DNA of 64,000 bases, taken from contig JASDFA010000007.1 of assembly GCA_035772735.1 (NCBI GenBank), positions 80,735,501-80,799,500 on the forward strand, in the 5' to 3' direction. The position numbers and the translations under genes are program-made. Shown here piece after piece: positions 1 through 10,349 of this stretch. The notes below the pieces were generated by a model. That model ran no database searches. It saw only the letters and a list, made by a program, of their open reading frames with translations, and was not told where the DNA came from. Numbering within the stretch: the first letter of the stretch is position 1; every line of letters begins with the position of its first letter. Source of the stretch: Datura wrightii (taxonomy: Eukaryota; Streptophyta; Magnoliopsida; Solanales; Solanaceae).

Positions 1-756
1 CCTGCTCACTCGAGCTCTCTGATTAACCACTAACTCTGGTGCATAGTTGGACAGACGAGTGAACTCTAGGGAATATTCCTTCACTTTCACCTTTCCTTGC
101 TTTAGATTCAGGAATTCGACCGCCTTCAACTCCCTCATCTCACGAGGGAAGAACCGATTTAGGAAAGCGATGTGAAACTCATCCCAACTAATAGGGCATG
201 CTCTGACTGCCCTACTATCCTTCCACTATTTCAACCAGACATGCACAACCCCTTTTAGCTGATAAGAGGCTAAGTTGGCGCACTCCTCTCCATTCACCCC
301 CATGACTTGGGTGATCTTTAGAATATCATCGATAAACTCATGTGGATCCTCATCCACCTTGACCCAAGGAACTATGGAGGGTTCATCCTCAAGAAATCTC
401 TAACTCTTGCCGCCGCCGCATTCCTATTCAGAGGGACATGCGCTTCTGGTTGACTTGGGCGGTCAAGGCCTGTGCTAGTATTTGAATGGCTGCCCTGAAT
501 TCAGTGTGGGCAACCGGCTCCGGTGCATGGTGCTCCTGGGCTAGTGGGGCCTGTTGATGCCTGTCTCCATTGCCATCCTCGTGGCCATTTCATTTCCATT
601 TCTTCTATCGTTAACTCTGTAGGGAGGAATGATTCTGTAATCGCGAATAGCACGAGTTACAATGATAGAGAGACATTTCACCGCACGACATAGATCATGA
701 AAGAAGGGAACATTTCCTAAACGTCTCGTAGCCTCTTCATCATAAGTGTGGCGCAC
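1..756 (-). pseudogene. TK1 gag, 5' part (Ty3/gypsy, broken)
   Basis: Gag makes the retrotransposon particle shell. The rest of TK1 (gag end, pol, 3' LTR) lies left of the window. A frame open from 756 to 541 starts close to the primer site and carries HTYDEEATRRLGN, which recurs almost unchanged in TK2, TK4 and TK5, then an Asn/Arg-rich stretch. The position of the usual gag Met (as at 36025 in TK5) reads Ile here. Around 120-200 the gag core motif AFLNRFFPREMRELKA is readable, but the region below 540 is split over frames by stops. Non-functional relic. Confidence 0.8.
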
Positions 757-816
757 TTCACACCCATGAAAAAGAATCTACTTAACGCAACACCCTAGGA
801 CACTTCAAAACCTATT

Positions 817-828
817 GCTCTGATACCA
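817..828 (-). other. TK1 primer binding site (initiator Met tRNA)
   Basis: On the minus strand this reads TGGTATCAGAGC, the complement of the 3' end of plant initiator Met tRNA. It lies 4 bp inside the LTR end at 833, the expected place for priming minus-strand DNA synthesis. Confidence 0.85.
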
Positions 829-832
829 AGTT

Positions 833-1748
833 TGTCATGACCTAAACATAGGCCTAGATCGAGGAATGGGACAAGCAGCCTCGAGAGACTCCAAGTCGAC
901 CCATGACTTGAACATACATCTAAGTCGATCAATAAAAGAAGAAAATCAATCATAATAAACATAGCGGAAGTCTGAACATAGCATAACATCGGAACATACA
1001 ACACGAGTCCAAAACTGAATACAATCTATGTCTGAAATGCCTCTATGTCTAATGAGTTGATGGGACAAGACGTTAAGTCTGAAACTGAAAATACATAACA
1101 TAATTGAATAGAAAGGGGCCCTCGACAGATAAGGACTCACCAATAAAGACTGGATGCTAACTCCAAAACTGGCTAGTGACGGGGCTGAGTCTGATGATCG
1201 GAGCCTGTATCATAAAATGATACAACATAGAGTATGCGGTCAGTACGTGGAATGTATCGAGTATGCAAGGTAAGTAAAACTGCTTAAGTAAGTAAAATCA
1301 TTAAAACATGAATAATATGAAACATAATCAAGATAAGAATCTAAGAGTAGGGATTGCATGCTATTTTCTGAAATCGTGATCTGAACATAACTGAACATCA
1401 TAACTAAATCGAATGACCCAAAGCTGAAATCTGATAATCATAAGTAAACTGAACAGTAGGTCAAACCTACTTTAGAACACACACACACACACACACATAC
1501 ACACACACATATATATATAATGAATGATAAACCTGCATAACTAAAATCATAAGAAACAATGGGAGACTCATCATATAACCGACATTACCACGATAGAGAT
1601 TACATGGTCCCGACTATCACACTCTAGTGGGTAGAGCCGTCCAAAGCCTTGCCAGGGCTAAGGACGATACCATGATAGAGATAACAAGATAAATGACCCT
1701 TGGGACAGGGGAATGCTCAAAAAGGAGGTCCCAAATAATCTGATCATA
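833..1748 (-). repeat. TK1 5' LTR, first piece
   Basis: The LTR starts TGTCATGACC next to the primer site and runs 916 bp to a break where TK2 is inserted. The last five bases, TCATA (1744-1748), are the target duplication of TK2 and recur at 12639-12643. The LTR continues at 12644; the two pieces sum to about 2.34 kb, the length of other intact TK LTRs here, which confirms the split. Confidence 0.88.
1477..1519. repeat. (AC)n(AT)n microsatellite
   Basis: A run of AC dinucleotides passes into AT dinucleotides inside the TK1 LTR. The corresponding place in the other TK LTRs has only a short AT run, so this expanded after insertion. Confidence 0.9.
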
Positions 1749-4068
1749 TATCACGACCCGAACGAAGGCCCGGATCGCAACACGGGACAAGGAGCCCAGA
1801 GAGACCCCAAGTCGACCCATGGCATAAGCATACATCTAACTCAATCAAGGAAACTAAATAATCACAATATAATCATAGCAAAATTCTAAATTCAACATAA
1901 CATCAGAATATGAAATCTAAAGCTGAATTCATACATATGTCCGAAAAGCCTCTAAACCTGAGGAGTTGATGGGACAAGACCCCAACTAACTCAATAAAAC
2001 TGAAACGGAAATACATGTAAGAAATCTGAATAGTCTAGTCCTTGAGAGAGGAGGACTCACCCACAATATGAATACTAACTCTAATAAGCTGACTACGACA
2101 GGGGCTGAACCTGAGAGCTGGGTCCTATATCATGAAAATATACAGCATAGAGGATGCGGTCAGTATGTGGAATGTATCGAGTATGCAGGGTAAGTAAGAC
2201 CGCTAAAGTAAGTAAAATCATTTAAAGACAATGCATAATGTAAACATAAACATTATGAATCTCAGAGTAGGGCTTGCATGCATTCTTTCTGAAATCATGA
2301 TCTCTTCATAACATAACATAACATCCTAAAATCATAACTGAATTGATTGACTCAAATCTAAATTGTGACATTTATAAGTAAAGCTGAACATTGAGTCAAA
2401 CCTGTTTTAGAACATGCATATATATAAATCTCATGGATAATGAAATATGAATATCTGAAACCATGAGGAATAATGGGAGACTCATCTTTTAATCGACATA
2501 CCGCAATAGAGCTTACGTGGACCCAACTATCACAGTCAAGTGGGTAGAGCCGTCCAAAGCCTTGCCAGGGCTAGGGACGATACCATGATATTGATATCAA
2601 ACTTGTGGGCCATTAGGGTCGGGGATAGCTCACAAGAGAGGTCCTGAAGTATATATATAATAGTATCAACCTAAGTTGGCGCGTAGTTCTCAGGCATAGG
2701 GTGATCGACCCTTACCTTCTTGGTGCTAGACACTACTCCCAAAAACATGCATATGCTCTACATCATTTTATAACGAAGCTCAACATCGTCTATTGACGAA
2801 GCTCAATAATCAAATACATCTCAAATATGAAATCATGTATATGAGAAGCTTTAGCTCAAAACATACCACAAACTGAAAATATAATTGGGAGTCTTCGCTC
2901 CAAAACCATGTGGTAAGCTTAGTTCGGGAAATCATGCTTCATAGTCAAACATGTGGGCATTGACCAAAGCTTTATCATACTTAGAAATACTCAATTCTCA
3001 TTGAAAACATAATTGTAAACATGGGTAGCTTTAAAACATGCTTTTCATCGCAGTATCCCATCATCGTCATACATTCATCACAAATCTCATCTTTCATGAA
3101 CTTCTCACCAATGGGCTTTTAAATTCATAAAACTAGAAACATGATTTTAATTGAAAGCATTATAAAAATTTCCCATGATTCATAATTCAATAGTAAAATC
3201 GTAATTAAATCTTACTCATGTATAGAAATAGGATATTCATGCATTTGGGTTAAAACCCTATAGATTAGACATAGAACTCTCACGATTTAGAGAGGGATTG
3301 GGCATGGGTGTGAAATAAATGACACATTCATAACCCTACATACCTGTTGGTAGCTGATTCTTACACTTCTTTAAATGCCCAATAGGAAATTGAAAAGAAA
3401 TTGATGAATGCTAGGCTTGATCATCCTCTCTAGTCTCCTACCTTGCATGCATGAATGAATTAGACCTAAAATGAACTTAACCCCTTTAAAAGTCACTGTT
3501 CATAACTCAAAACGACGTAGTTTAGGCCTTAGAATCTTAGGAATTATGAAAAAGCCCTTACTAAATTCGCAGAAAATAATTGTCAGGTGGTCCCGACGAG
3601 GGACCTAACGATTATTCATCTAGGATCAACAAGTCTTCTGGGCTCATAGCGGAAGACCAAACTACTCGTCGTCTGGTGACCACGACACCATTCGTAAAGT
3701 GCACTTCCCGAGCTTCAACAAAAACATACCTTGCTTGACCACGACTCACCTAATGAATCACAGGGACAGACCACGACTAGTGGGGTCCTCCCGTTGAGTG
3801 CACTGCCTCCCTTCTTCTCTATTCTTTCCTTGCCCATCCCACGACTGACCTAACAAATCATAGGGTCTGACCACGAGTCATTGTCATCCCCATAGGGATC
3901 CTTGTTCTCAAATTTCCAAACTCCTCACTGGCCTCACCACAAGTCACATAACGACTCATGGGATGCACCAGTGGGTCATCTCACGACTTATTCTATTCCT
4001 GGTGCCAGTTTTTAAATTTTTCTCCGTTTCACTCTTGGGTCTGATCTTTCGGCTTCGGTGGTATAAAA
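1749..4068 (-). repeat. TK2 3' LTR
   Basis: Runs from TATCACGACC (terminal TG mutated to TA) to GTATAAAA, next to the polypurine tract. About 2.32 kb. It aligns throughout with the TK2 5' LTR and with the other TK LTRs, including the landmark TTGGCGCGTAGTTCTCAGGC near 2675 and the CATGCATATGCTCTACATCA stretch near 2746. Confidence 0.88.
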
Positions 4069-4070
4069 AT

Positions 4071-4085
4071 ATCTCCCCCTTGGGA
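4071..4085 (-). other. TK2 polypurine tract
   Basis: Minus strand reads GTTCCCAAGGGGGAGAT directly before the 3' LTR. This is the plus-strand primer site for reverse transcription. Upstream sequence (ATTTGAGGATGAATGTTCCC) matches the same place in TK4 and TK5. Confidence 0.85.
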
Positions 4086-4313
4086 ACATTCATCCTCAAA
4101 TGTTGGAAAACACTAAGAAAAGTAGAGAGATGCAATTATCATATTCAAATACTAATCATTTAAACCGAAAACTGACAGAATGACTACCTCCAATTCAAAA
4201 GATACTGCTAAACAGAATTCACAAATCATACACACATCCATATACGTAAAAGAAACTTTCGCACATGAACTGAACATGAAAACTAAATAGAGTCTGAGCG
4301 TAAAATTGATACC

Positions 4314-5690
4314 TCAAGCGGAAACTGAGCTGGTAGAGAATAAATGTGGGTATCTAGCCATCATATCTGCTTCAGCCTCCCACGTAGCTTCTTCAACATG
4401 TTGATTCCTCCATAACACTTTAACTGAAGCTACTTCCTTATTTCTTAGCCTTCGAACCTGTTGATCCAATATTTCCACCGGAACCTCCTCAAAAGTGATA
4501 CACGAAACACAGAATGCACAGAAGCTAACTCTGAGGGCAACTCCAATTCGTATGCCACTTTTCCAACTCTTTTCACAATCCGGTAAGGGCCAACATAACA
4601 AGGGCTGAGTTTTAATTTCTTTCCAAACCACATCACTCCCTTCTTCGGAGATTCCTTTAGAAACACCTAGTCAACCACCTCGAACTCAAGTTCCTCTCAC
4701 ATCGGTGTAGGACTTTTGACGACTCTGAGCAGTCCTCAACCCGTCCCTTATCAATTGAACCTTCTCCATTGCCTCATGAACTGAATATGTCCCAATCATC
4801 GCCACCTCACCAACCTCAAACCAACTGATGGGCGACCAACATATCCGCCCATAGAGAGCCTCGAACGACACCATCTTGATACTTGAGTGATAGATGTTAT
4901 TGTAGGCAAAATTAATCAGGGGCAAGTGATCATCCCAACCACCTTTGAAGTCAATCACGCATGCCCTCAACATGTTCTCGAGGGTCTGAATTGTCCGCTC
5001 CGCTTGACCATCCATTTGCTGGTGAATTGCTGTGCTGAGTTTAACCTGTGTACCAAGCCCTTTTTGAAATGACCTCCAAAACTGAGAGGTAAATCGGGTA
5101 CCTCTGTCAGAAATTATGGATAAGGGAACTCCAAGCAATTGGAGTAGCTCCTAGATATATAGTTTACCATAATCCTCCACTGAATCCATGGTTTTAACTG
5201 GTAGAAAATGAGCAACCTTGGTTAACATGCCTACCACAACCCAAATGGAGTCATATTGTTGGCGAGTACGAGGTAAACCTATGACGAAGTCCATGTTAAT
5301 TTCTTCCTACTTCCAAGTAGGAATGCTAATATCCTAAAGTACACCTCCCGGTCTCTAATGCTCAACCTTTACTTGCTGACAATTCAGACACTTGGCTACA
5401 AATGCTGCAATATCATTCTTCATGCCATTCCACCAATAGATTTCCCGTAAGTCACGGTACATTTTGGTGGCACCCGGATGGATAGAATACCTATATCCAT
5501 GAGCCTCATGTAACATCTGGCTCCTGAAATCGTCCACGTCCAGAACACATAAGTGACCCTGGTACCGAAGCACACCGTATCCCCCTTTGGAGAAGACCTC
5601 TACCTTCTGATTCTGAACGACTTCTTTCAATTTTACAAAAATTGGGTCCTCATGTTGCCTAGATTTCACATCAGTCACCAAGGACGATTT
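4314..5690 (-). pseudogene. TK2 integrase with chromodomain (broken)
   Basis: Integrase joins the DNA copy to the genome; the C-terminal chromodomain is thought to steer it to silent chromatin. In order from 5681 downward: zinc-binding domain with all ligands (HEAH, SIHPG, KCLNC); catalytic core with first Asp (NMDFVIGLP), second Asp (IISDRGT) and Glu (GQAERTIQTL); the GPYRI module near 4590; chromodomain (VPVEILDQQVRRLRNKEV ... ATWEAEADMM) at about 4320-4495. It is broken by a Trp-to-TAG stop at 5307-5309, other stops, and a deletion of roughly 25-30 codons with a frame change between GPYRI and the chromodomain. Confidence 0.88.
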
Positions 5691-7016
5691 TGATCCATTC
5701 TGAACACAACACCACCACCGGTCGAGTGAACCAACCTAACTCCCAACCTAGCAAGTCGATGCACATCTCTCACCAGCTCCTTCTTCCCCTTATCCACATG
5801 AGACACATTCTCTATAGAGAGTCTACGAAGTGCATCCACTACTACATTGGCCTTACCCCGATGGTAAAATACACTCATATCATAGTCCTTGAGTAGCTCC
5901 AACCACCTCCTTTTCCAAAGATTGAGATCTTTCTGTGTGAACACATATAGTAAGCTCTTGTGGTCCATAAATACATCCACATGGACCCCATACAAATAAT
6001 GTCACCATATCTTCATGGAAAATACCACCGTAGCTAATTCGAGATCATGGGTCGGGTAATTCTTCTCATGAAATTTCAGCTATCTAGAGGCGTATGCTAT
6101 AACTTTCCTGTGCTGCATCAACACAACCCAAGTCCGATCCTTGAAGCATTACAATACACCACGAACCCATTGGTACCCTCAGGTAGAGTTAACACTGGTG
6201 CTGAAGTAAGTCGAGTCTTCAACTCTTGGAAGCTCTTTTCACAAGCCTCCGACAATTGGAATTTCACCTTCTTCTTGGTCAATTTGGTCAAAGGTGTTGT
6301 AATCGATGAGAAACCTTCAACAAACCTCTGATAGTAGCCAGCTAAACCCAAGAAGCTCCGAATATCTGAAGGATTCACTAGTCCAGGCCAATTCTTTACC
6401 GCTTCTATTTTTTGAGAATCCACCTTTATGTCCTCACTTGATACCACATGGCGCAAAAATTCTACGGAGTTCAACTAAAACTCACACTTGCTGAATTTAG
6501 AATATATTTGACGATCCCTGAGAGTTTGTAGCACCACCCTTAAATGAGCAGTATGCTCCTCCTCACTCTGCGAGTTTATAAGGATGTCATCAATAAACAC
6601 GATCACAAACATGTCTAGATATGTCTTGAACACCCTGTTCATCTAGTCCATAAAAGATGGAGGACCATTTATTAGTCCAAAAGACAATAACTACAAACTC
6701 ATAATGACCATACCGCGTCCTGAAGGCTATCTTCAGGATGTCACTCTCTCGAACCATGAGCTGTGATACCCGGACCTGAGATCTATCTTTGGGAAATACT
6801 TGGAACCCTGAAGCTGGTCAAATAAATTATCAATCCTAGGTAAAGGATACCTATTCTTGATGGTGACTTTGTTCAATTGACGATAATCAATACACATGTG
6901 AAGAGAACCAACTTTTTTCGGACAAAGAAAATTGGTACACCCCATGGGGACTTGCTCGATCTAATGAAACCCTTATCTAACAAGTCCTTCAACTGCTCTT
7001 TCAACTCTTTTAGCTA
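5675..7016 (-). pseudogene. TK2 reverse transcriptase-RNase H (broken)
   Basis: The RT copies element RNA into DNA and RNase H removes the RNA. RT motifs are MCIDYRQLNKVTIKNRYPLP (about 6850-6910) and the catalytic FIDDIL with both Asp codons at 6586-6591. The RNase H part shows YCNASRIGLG, where the first catalytic Asp is Asn, and FMDHKSL with its Asp intact; the last motif reads VDALRRLS. Stops include TAG at 7014-7016 (Glu site), 6643-6645 (Leu site), 6475-6477 (Trp site) and 6080-6082 (Gln site), plus frameshifts. Dead. Confidence 0.9.
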
Positions 7017-7690
7017 GGATGGACACATTCTATAGGGAGGAATAGATATAGGTTACCTATCGAGAAGAAGGTCAATACCAAAATCAATCTCCCGCTCAGG
7101 AGGGATTCCCGATAAATCATCAGGAAAGACCTATGGATACTCACATACTACTGGGACTGACTGGATAGTTGGGCTCTCGACTCAGCATCCTTAACCCTAA
7201 CTAGATGGTACACACAACCCTTAGATATCATCTTTTTGTCCTTAAGGTAGGAAATGAAATGACCTACAGACGCAGCTGAACTACCCTTCCATTCTAAGAC
7301 TGGCTCACCAGGAAATTTGAACTCTACTACCCGGGTTCTACAATTAGCTAAAGCATAACATGCAAATAGTCAATCCATGCCAAGAATAACATCAAAATCG
7401 GTCATGGCAAACTCTATCAAATCTTCTGAGGTGACCTTCTAAAGGATTGAGACTGGGCAACCTCTTTACACCCGTCTAGTTATAACTGAGTCACCTAGTG
7501 GAGTAGAAACTGAGAAGGGTTCTGATAAGACTTCGGGACTAATTCTGAAGCTACTGGCCACATAAGGTGTCACAAAAGACAAGGTAGCCTCGGGATCTAA
7601 AAAAGCATAAACATCAATATGGAAAATTCGCAATATACTAGTGACCACATCGGGGGAGACCTTCTGTGCCTAGCAGGATGCTAAGGCATA
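7017..7690 (-). pseudogene. TK2 protease and linker (broken)
   Basis: Aspartic protease that would cut the gag-pol polyprotein. The frame at 7648-7466 holds FHIDVYAFLDPEATLSFVTP; family members here read LLDPGATLSF, so the active-site Gly is Glu. Downstream, FDVILGMD is followed by a Trp-to-TGA stop near 7377, then the linker with the FRFPGEPVLEWKGS-type stretch seen in TK3, TK4 and TK5. Confidence 0.82.
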
Positions 7691-7932
7691 GAATCTAGTT
7701 TGGCGCTGACTGCCTCCTTTACTGGTAGAGGCCCCCTGATGTGTTGAGCATGCGGGAGAGAATGTTGAACTAGAAGTTGGGCCTCAGCCCCCAACCTGAT
7801 CATGTCTTGCTGTTGGGTAATTTCTGAGCATGTGTCCGGGCTTCCCACACCTGAAACAGGCACCTGAACCTACAAAGCACTGGCCTGTGTGCCCCCGACC
7901 ACATCTGCCGCAAGCTGGAATGCTAGAATTTG
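7691..7932 (-). pseudogene. TK2 gag C-terminus, zinc knuckle
   Basis: Nucleocapsid end of gag. A CCHC-type knuckle is readable at 7817-7858 as CFRCGKPGHMLRNY: the last zinc-ligand Cys is Tyr (codon 7817-7819), so the knuckle should not bind zinc normally. Gag is then interrupted at 7938 by SL-a and resumes at 9214. Confidence 0.85.
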
Positions 7933-7937
7933 CAAGT

Positions 7938-9208
7938 TGTTCGGGCTGTTTGCTATGGGTGTATAGCTACACGCAAGTGCACGTGGTCGAACAAGTAGTA
8001 AAGTGGCTTAAGTAAGCCAAGTATCGATCCCACAGGGACTGGGATAAGGTACAATCTGCTCAAGTGTACTATATTTTAATTCCAACAATGAAGACAACAG
8101 TGTAACCAAGAATTTGATATTTTAAGTTCTAATTTTTATGCTAAGTATAAAACAACTATCTAATGTGAGTCTGAACTATGAATGTGAGCATGCTAAAGTT
8201 AAATGAACATGTAAAGAAATTAATTATCAATATAATTTGGTTAGTCTTTTCCTCCGGTTGCTAGTCAAGAACTAATGCCAATGGATTAAAACTCTCGTAT
8301 TTAACCCAACTTAAGAATCATGAACCGTCCACCTACATTTCTGTGATTAAACGAAATTCATGTTCTAGCCATACAAACCCAGTTCCTAATTTGACTAATA
8401 CGACTTTCAGGTATATTTCTATCCTGAAGGTAAATCAATTCTCAATTTTCCCAAACTAAGAAAGGATCATATCCTATTAATTCACAACTTTCCAATTTCT
8501 TGCTCTCTCGAGTGAAACCGGACTTTTTAGATGTACATTAACGTAGGCCACACATTAATGCAGTAAGAACAAGAATCAATAGAACAACCATTGAAGAAAA
8601 GATGAAAAACCAATTTAATCAACAATCACATTTCAATACAATTGTTCTTAACCTCAGCAAGAAGAGGAATTAGCCACTCATTTGTGGATTAAACATCGTT
8701 AAATGAGTGTTAAACATACAAGCAATTGAATTCAAGGAGAAGGAAAGAGAGAAAAACCGTGATAATTTCGTCCCCTCAACTGCCTGTAACCCACGTTCTT
8801 GCTCCACCAAGTCAGAATATTGAAAAATGAACCTAAGTGTTCTATTTATACTGGTGGGGATTTTTCCCGGAATAACATGCAACGTGTCACGGAGTGTATC
8901 GCAGAGAACTGCCTCCGTGACACGTTGTGTATCGCGGAGCACTGCCTCCGTGACACGTTGATGTTCCACCACAGGCCAAATTTTGCAGTTTTTCCTTGTT
9001 GACATCCGAGTCCAACCCCAATCTCTCCCAACACGCATTTTAGCTTCCCAAAATTATATTTCACCTGCAAAACAATGCTAATCATGTTGGTTAATATAAA
9101 TTCACATTTTATTATCAATCACATGAGAATGTATAAACATTGATAGATAAACAAGGCTAAAATGACACCTTTGAGTATCACTTGGGCATATAAATTTGCC
9201 CAAGATCA
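7938..9208 (-). mobile_element. SL-a: Athila-type solo LTR inside TK2 gag
   Basis: A 1271-bp LTR with ends TGTTCGGG and AAGATCA, flanked by the perfect duplication CAAGT (7933-7937 and 9209-9213). It matches, over its length, SL-b and the 3' LTR of AT-G at 54233-55646, which fixes its identity and its minus orientation. No internal domain follows, so LTR-LTR recombination removed the rest. Shared blocks include AGTGCACGTGGTCGAACAAG near 7976 and the TATA region near 8846. Confidence 0.92.
8842..8957 (-). promoter_or_regulatory. SL-a promoter: TATA box and palindromic repeats
   Basis: Minus strand reads TATAAATAG at 8850-8842, conserved in all three LTRs of this family. Beginning 33 bp upstream is a GC-rich module: CGTGTCACGGAG at 8883-8894 and its inverse CTCCGTGACACG at 8913-8924 and again at 8946-8957, the two direct copies exactly 33 bp apart. 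The 12-bp arms can pair into hairpins. Promoter role is inferred from position. Confidence 0.65.
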
Positions 9209-9213
9209 CAAGT

Positions 9214-10312
9214 CTGCTGCTCTGACCCCTCGAGACTAATGCTCACCTCCTCTGATCGTGCCTCGGTCTGGATGGAACACTCAATGCTGAAGATGCTGGG
9301 GCTGATGATCTCTGGTGGGTCTGCTATCGGTGCCCACCACTTGATCTCGGCTGGGAGAATCTGTAGTCATCGGTTCCTGGCCCTCTTGGCCTCCCTCTAC
9401 CTTAGATGTGCCGCCTCCGTTTGTTGGGCATACAAGACCGTCCAAGGGAAGTCCATGTCTAGGTGGAGCATAGCGGTCGTACAATCCTTGTCCGTGTAAC
9501 CGGTACTCCATGCACAAACCTGCTCACTCACGCCCTCTAGTCAGCTACTAAATCTGGGTGTATTTCTATAGGCGAGTGAACTCAAGGGCATATCCTCCCT
9601 TGCTTCAGATTTACGAACTTAGTTGCCTTCAGCTCCCTCATCTCACGAGGGAAGAACCAATTTAAGAATGCAACATGGAACTCTACCCAAGTGACAAGAC
9701 CTGCTCCGGCGACCCTGCTATCCTTCCATTGGCGAAACCAGATATGTGTGACCCCCTTCAAATGGTAGGAAGCCAACTCCACGCACTTAACCCCATTCAC
9801 CCCCATGACTTGGGTGATCTTTACAATCTCATCTATAAACTCATGCGTGTCCTCATCTAATTTTTACCCGAGGAACTCCGGGGGTTCATTCGCAAGAAGG
9901 CTCTGACTCGAGTCGCCGCTGCATTTCCATTTTGTGGAACATGCACAACAGCCTACTGATTGACCTGAGTGGTCAAGGCCTACGCAAGCATCTAAATAGC
10001 TTCCCGAAACTCAGCATGGGCAACTGGCTCTGGAGCCTGGTGCACCTGAATTGGTGGGGCCTGCTGGTGCCCATTTCCATTGCCATCCTCGTGGCCTTCA
10101 CCATTCCCATTCCTTCTACCATTCATTCTTCGGGGAGCTGTGATTCTACAATCGCTAATAGCACAAATTATAAGGATAAGGAGACATTTCATCGCACGAC
10201 ATAGATCATGAAAGAAGGGAACATTTCCTAAACGTCTAGTAGCCTCTTTGTCATAAGTGTGGCGCGCTTCACACCCATGAAAAAGACTCTGCTTAACGCG
10301 GATTTCAGACAC
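9214..10312 (-). pseudogene. TK2 gag, N-terminal and core part (broken)
   Basis: Continues gag beyond SL-a. From 10312 the leader frame is open (FHGCEARHTYDKEATRRLGN) and passes into the Asn/Gly-rich gag start RRMNGRRNGNGEG and on to 9992. The gag core at 9806-9582 reads ASYHLKGVTHIWFRQWKDSR and NWFFPREMRELKATKFVNLK, typical of the retrotransposon gag domain. The part from 9517 to 9214 is the hinge before the zinc knuckle, in several frames. Confidence 0.85.
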
Positions 10313-10334
10313 CCTAGGACACTTTAAACCTATG

Positions 10335-10346
10335 GCTCTGATACCA
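10335..10346 (-). other. TK2 primer binding site (initiator Met tRNA)
   Basis: Minus strand TGGTATCAGAGC, perfect match to the initiator-Met primer site, just inside the 5' LTR. Confidence 0.88.
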
Positions 10347-10349
10347 AGT

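Noticed and set aside
817..828. Initiator-Met tRNA gene at the GCTCTGATACCA sites
   Set aside because: Only the 12-18 bases complementary to the tRNA 3' end are present, next to LTR ends: primer sites, not genes.
833..4068. Two adjacent LTRs as one tandem-LTR array
   Set aside because: The TCATA duplication at 1744 and 12639 shows that the first is TK1 interrupted by TK2, not a tandem array.
8881..8960. Evenly spaced palindromic repeats as a CRISPR array
   Set aside because: Plant nuclear DNA, two or three units, no conserved spacer layout, and located in an LTR promoter.
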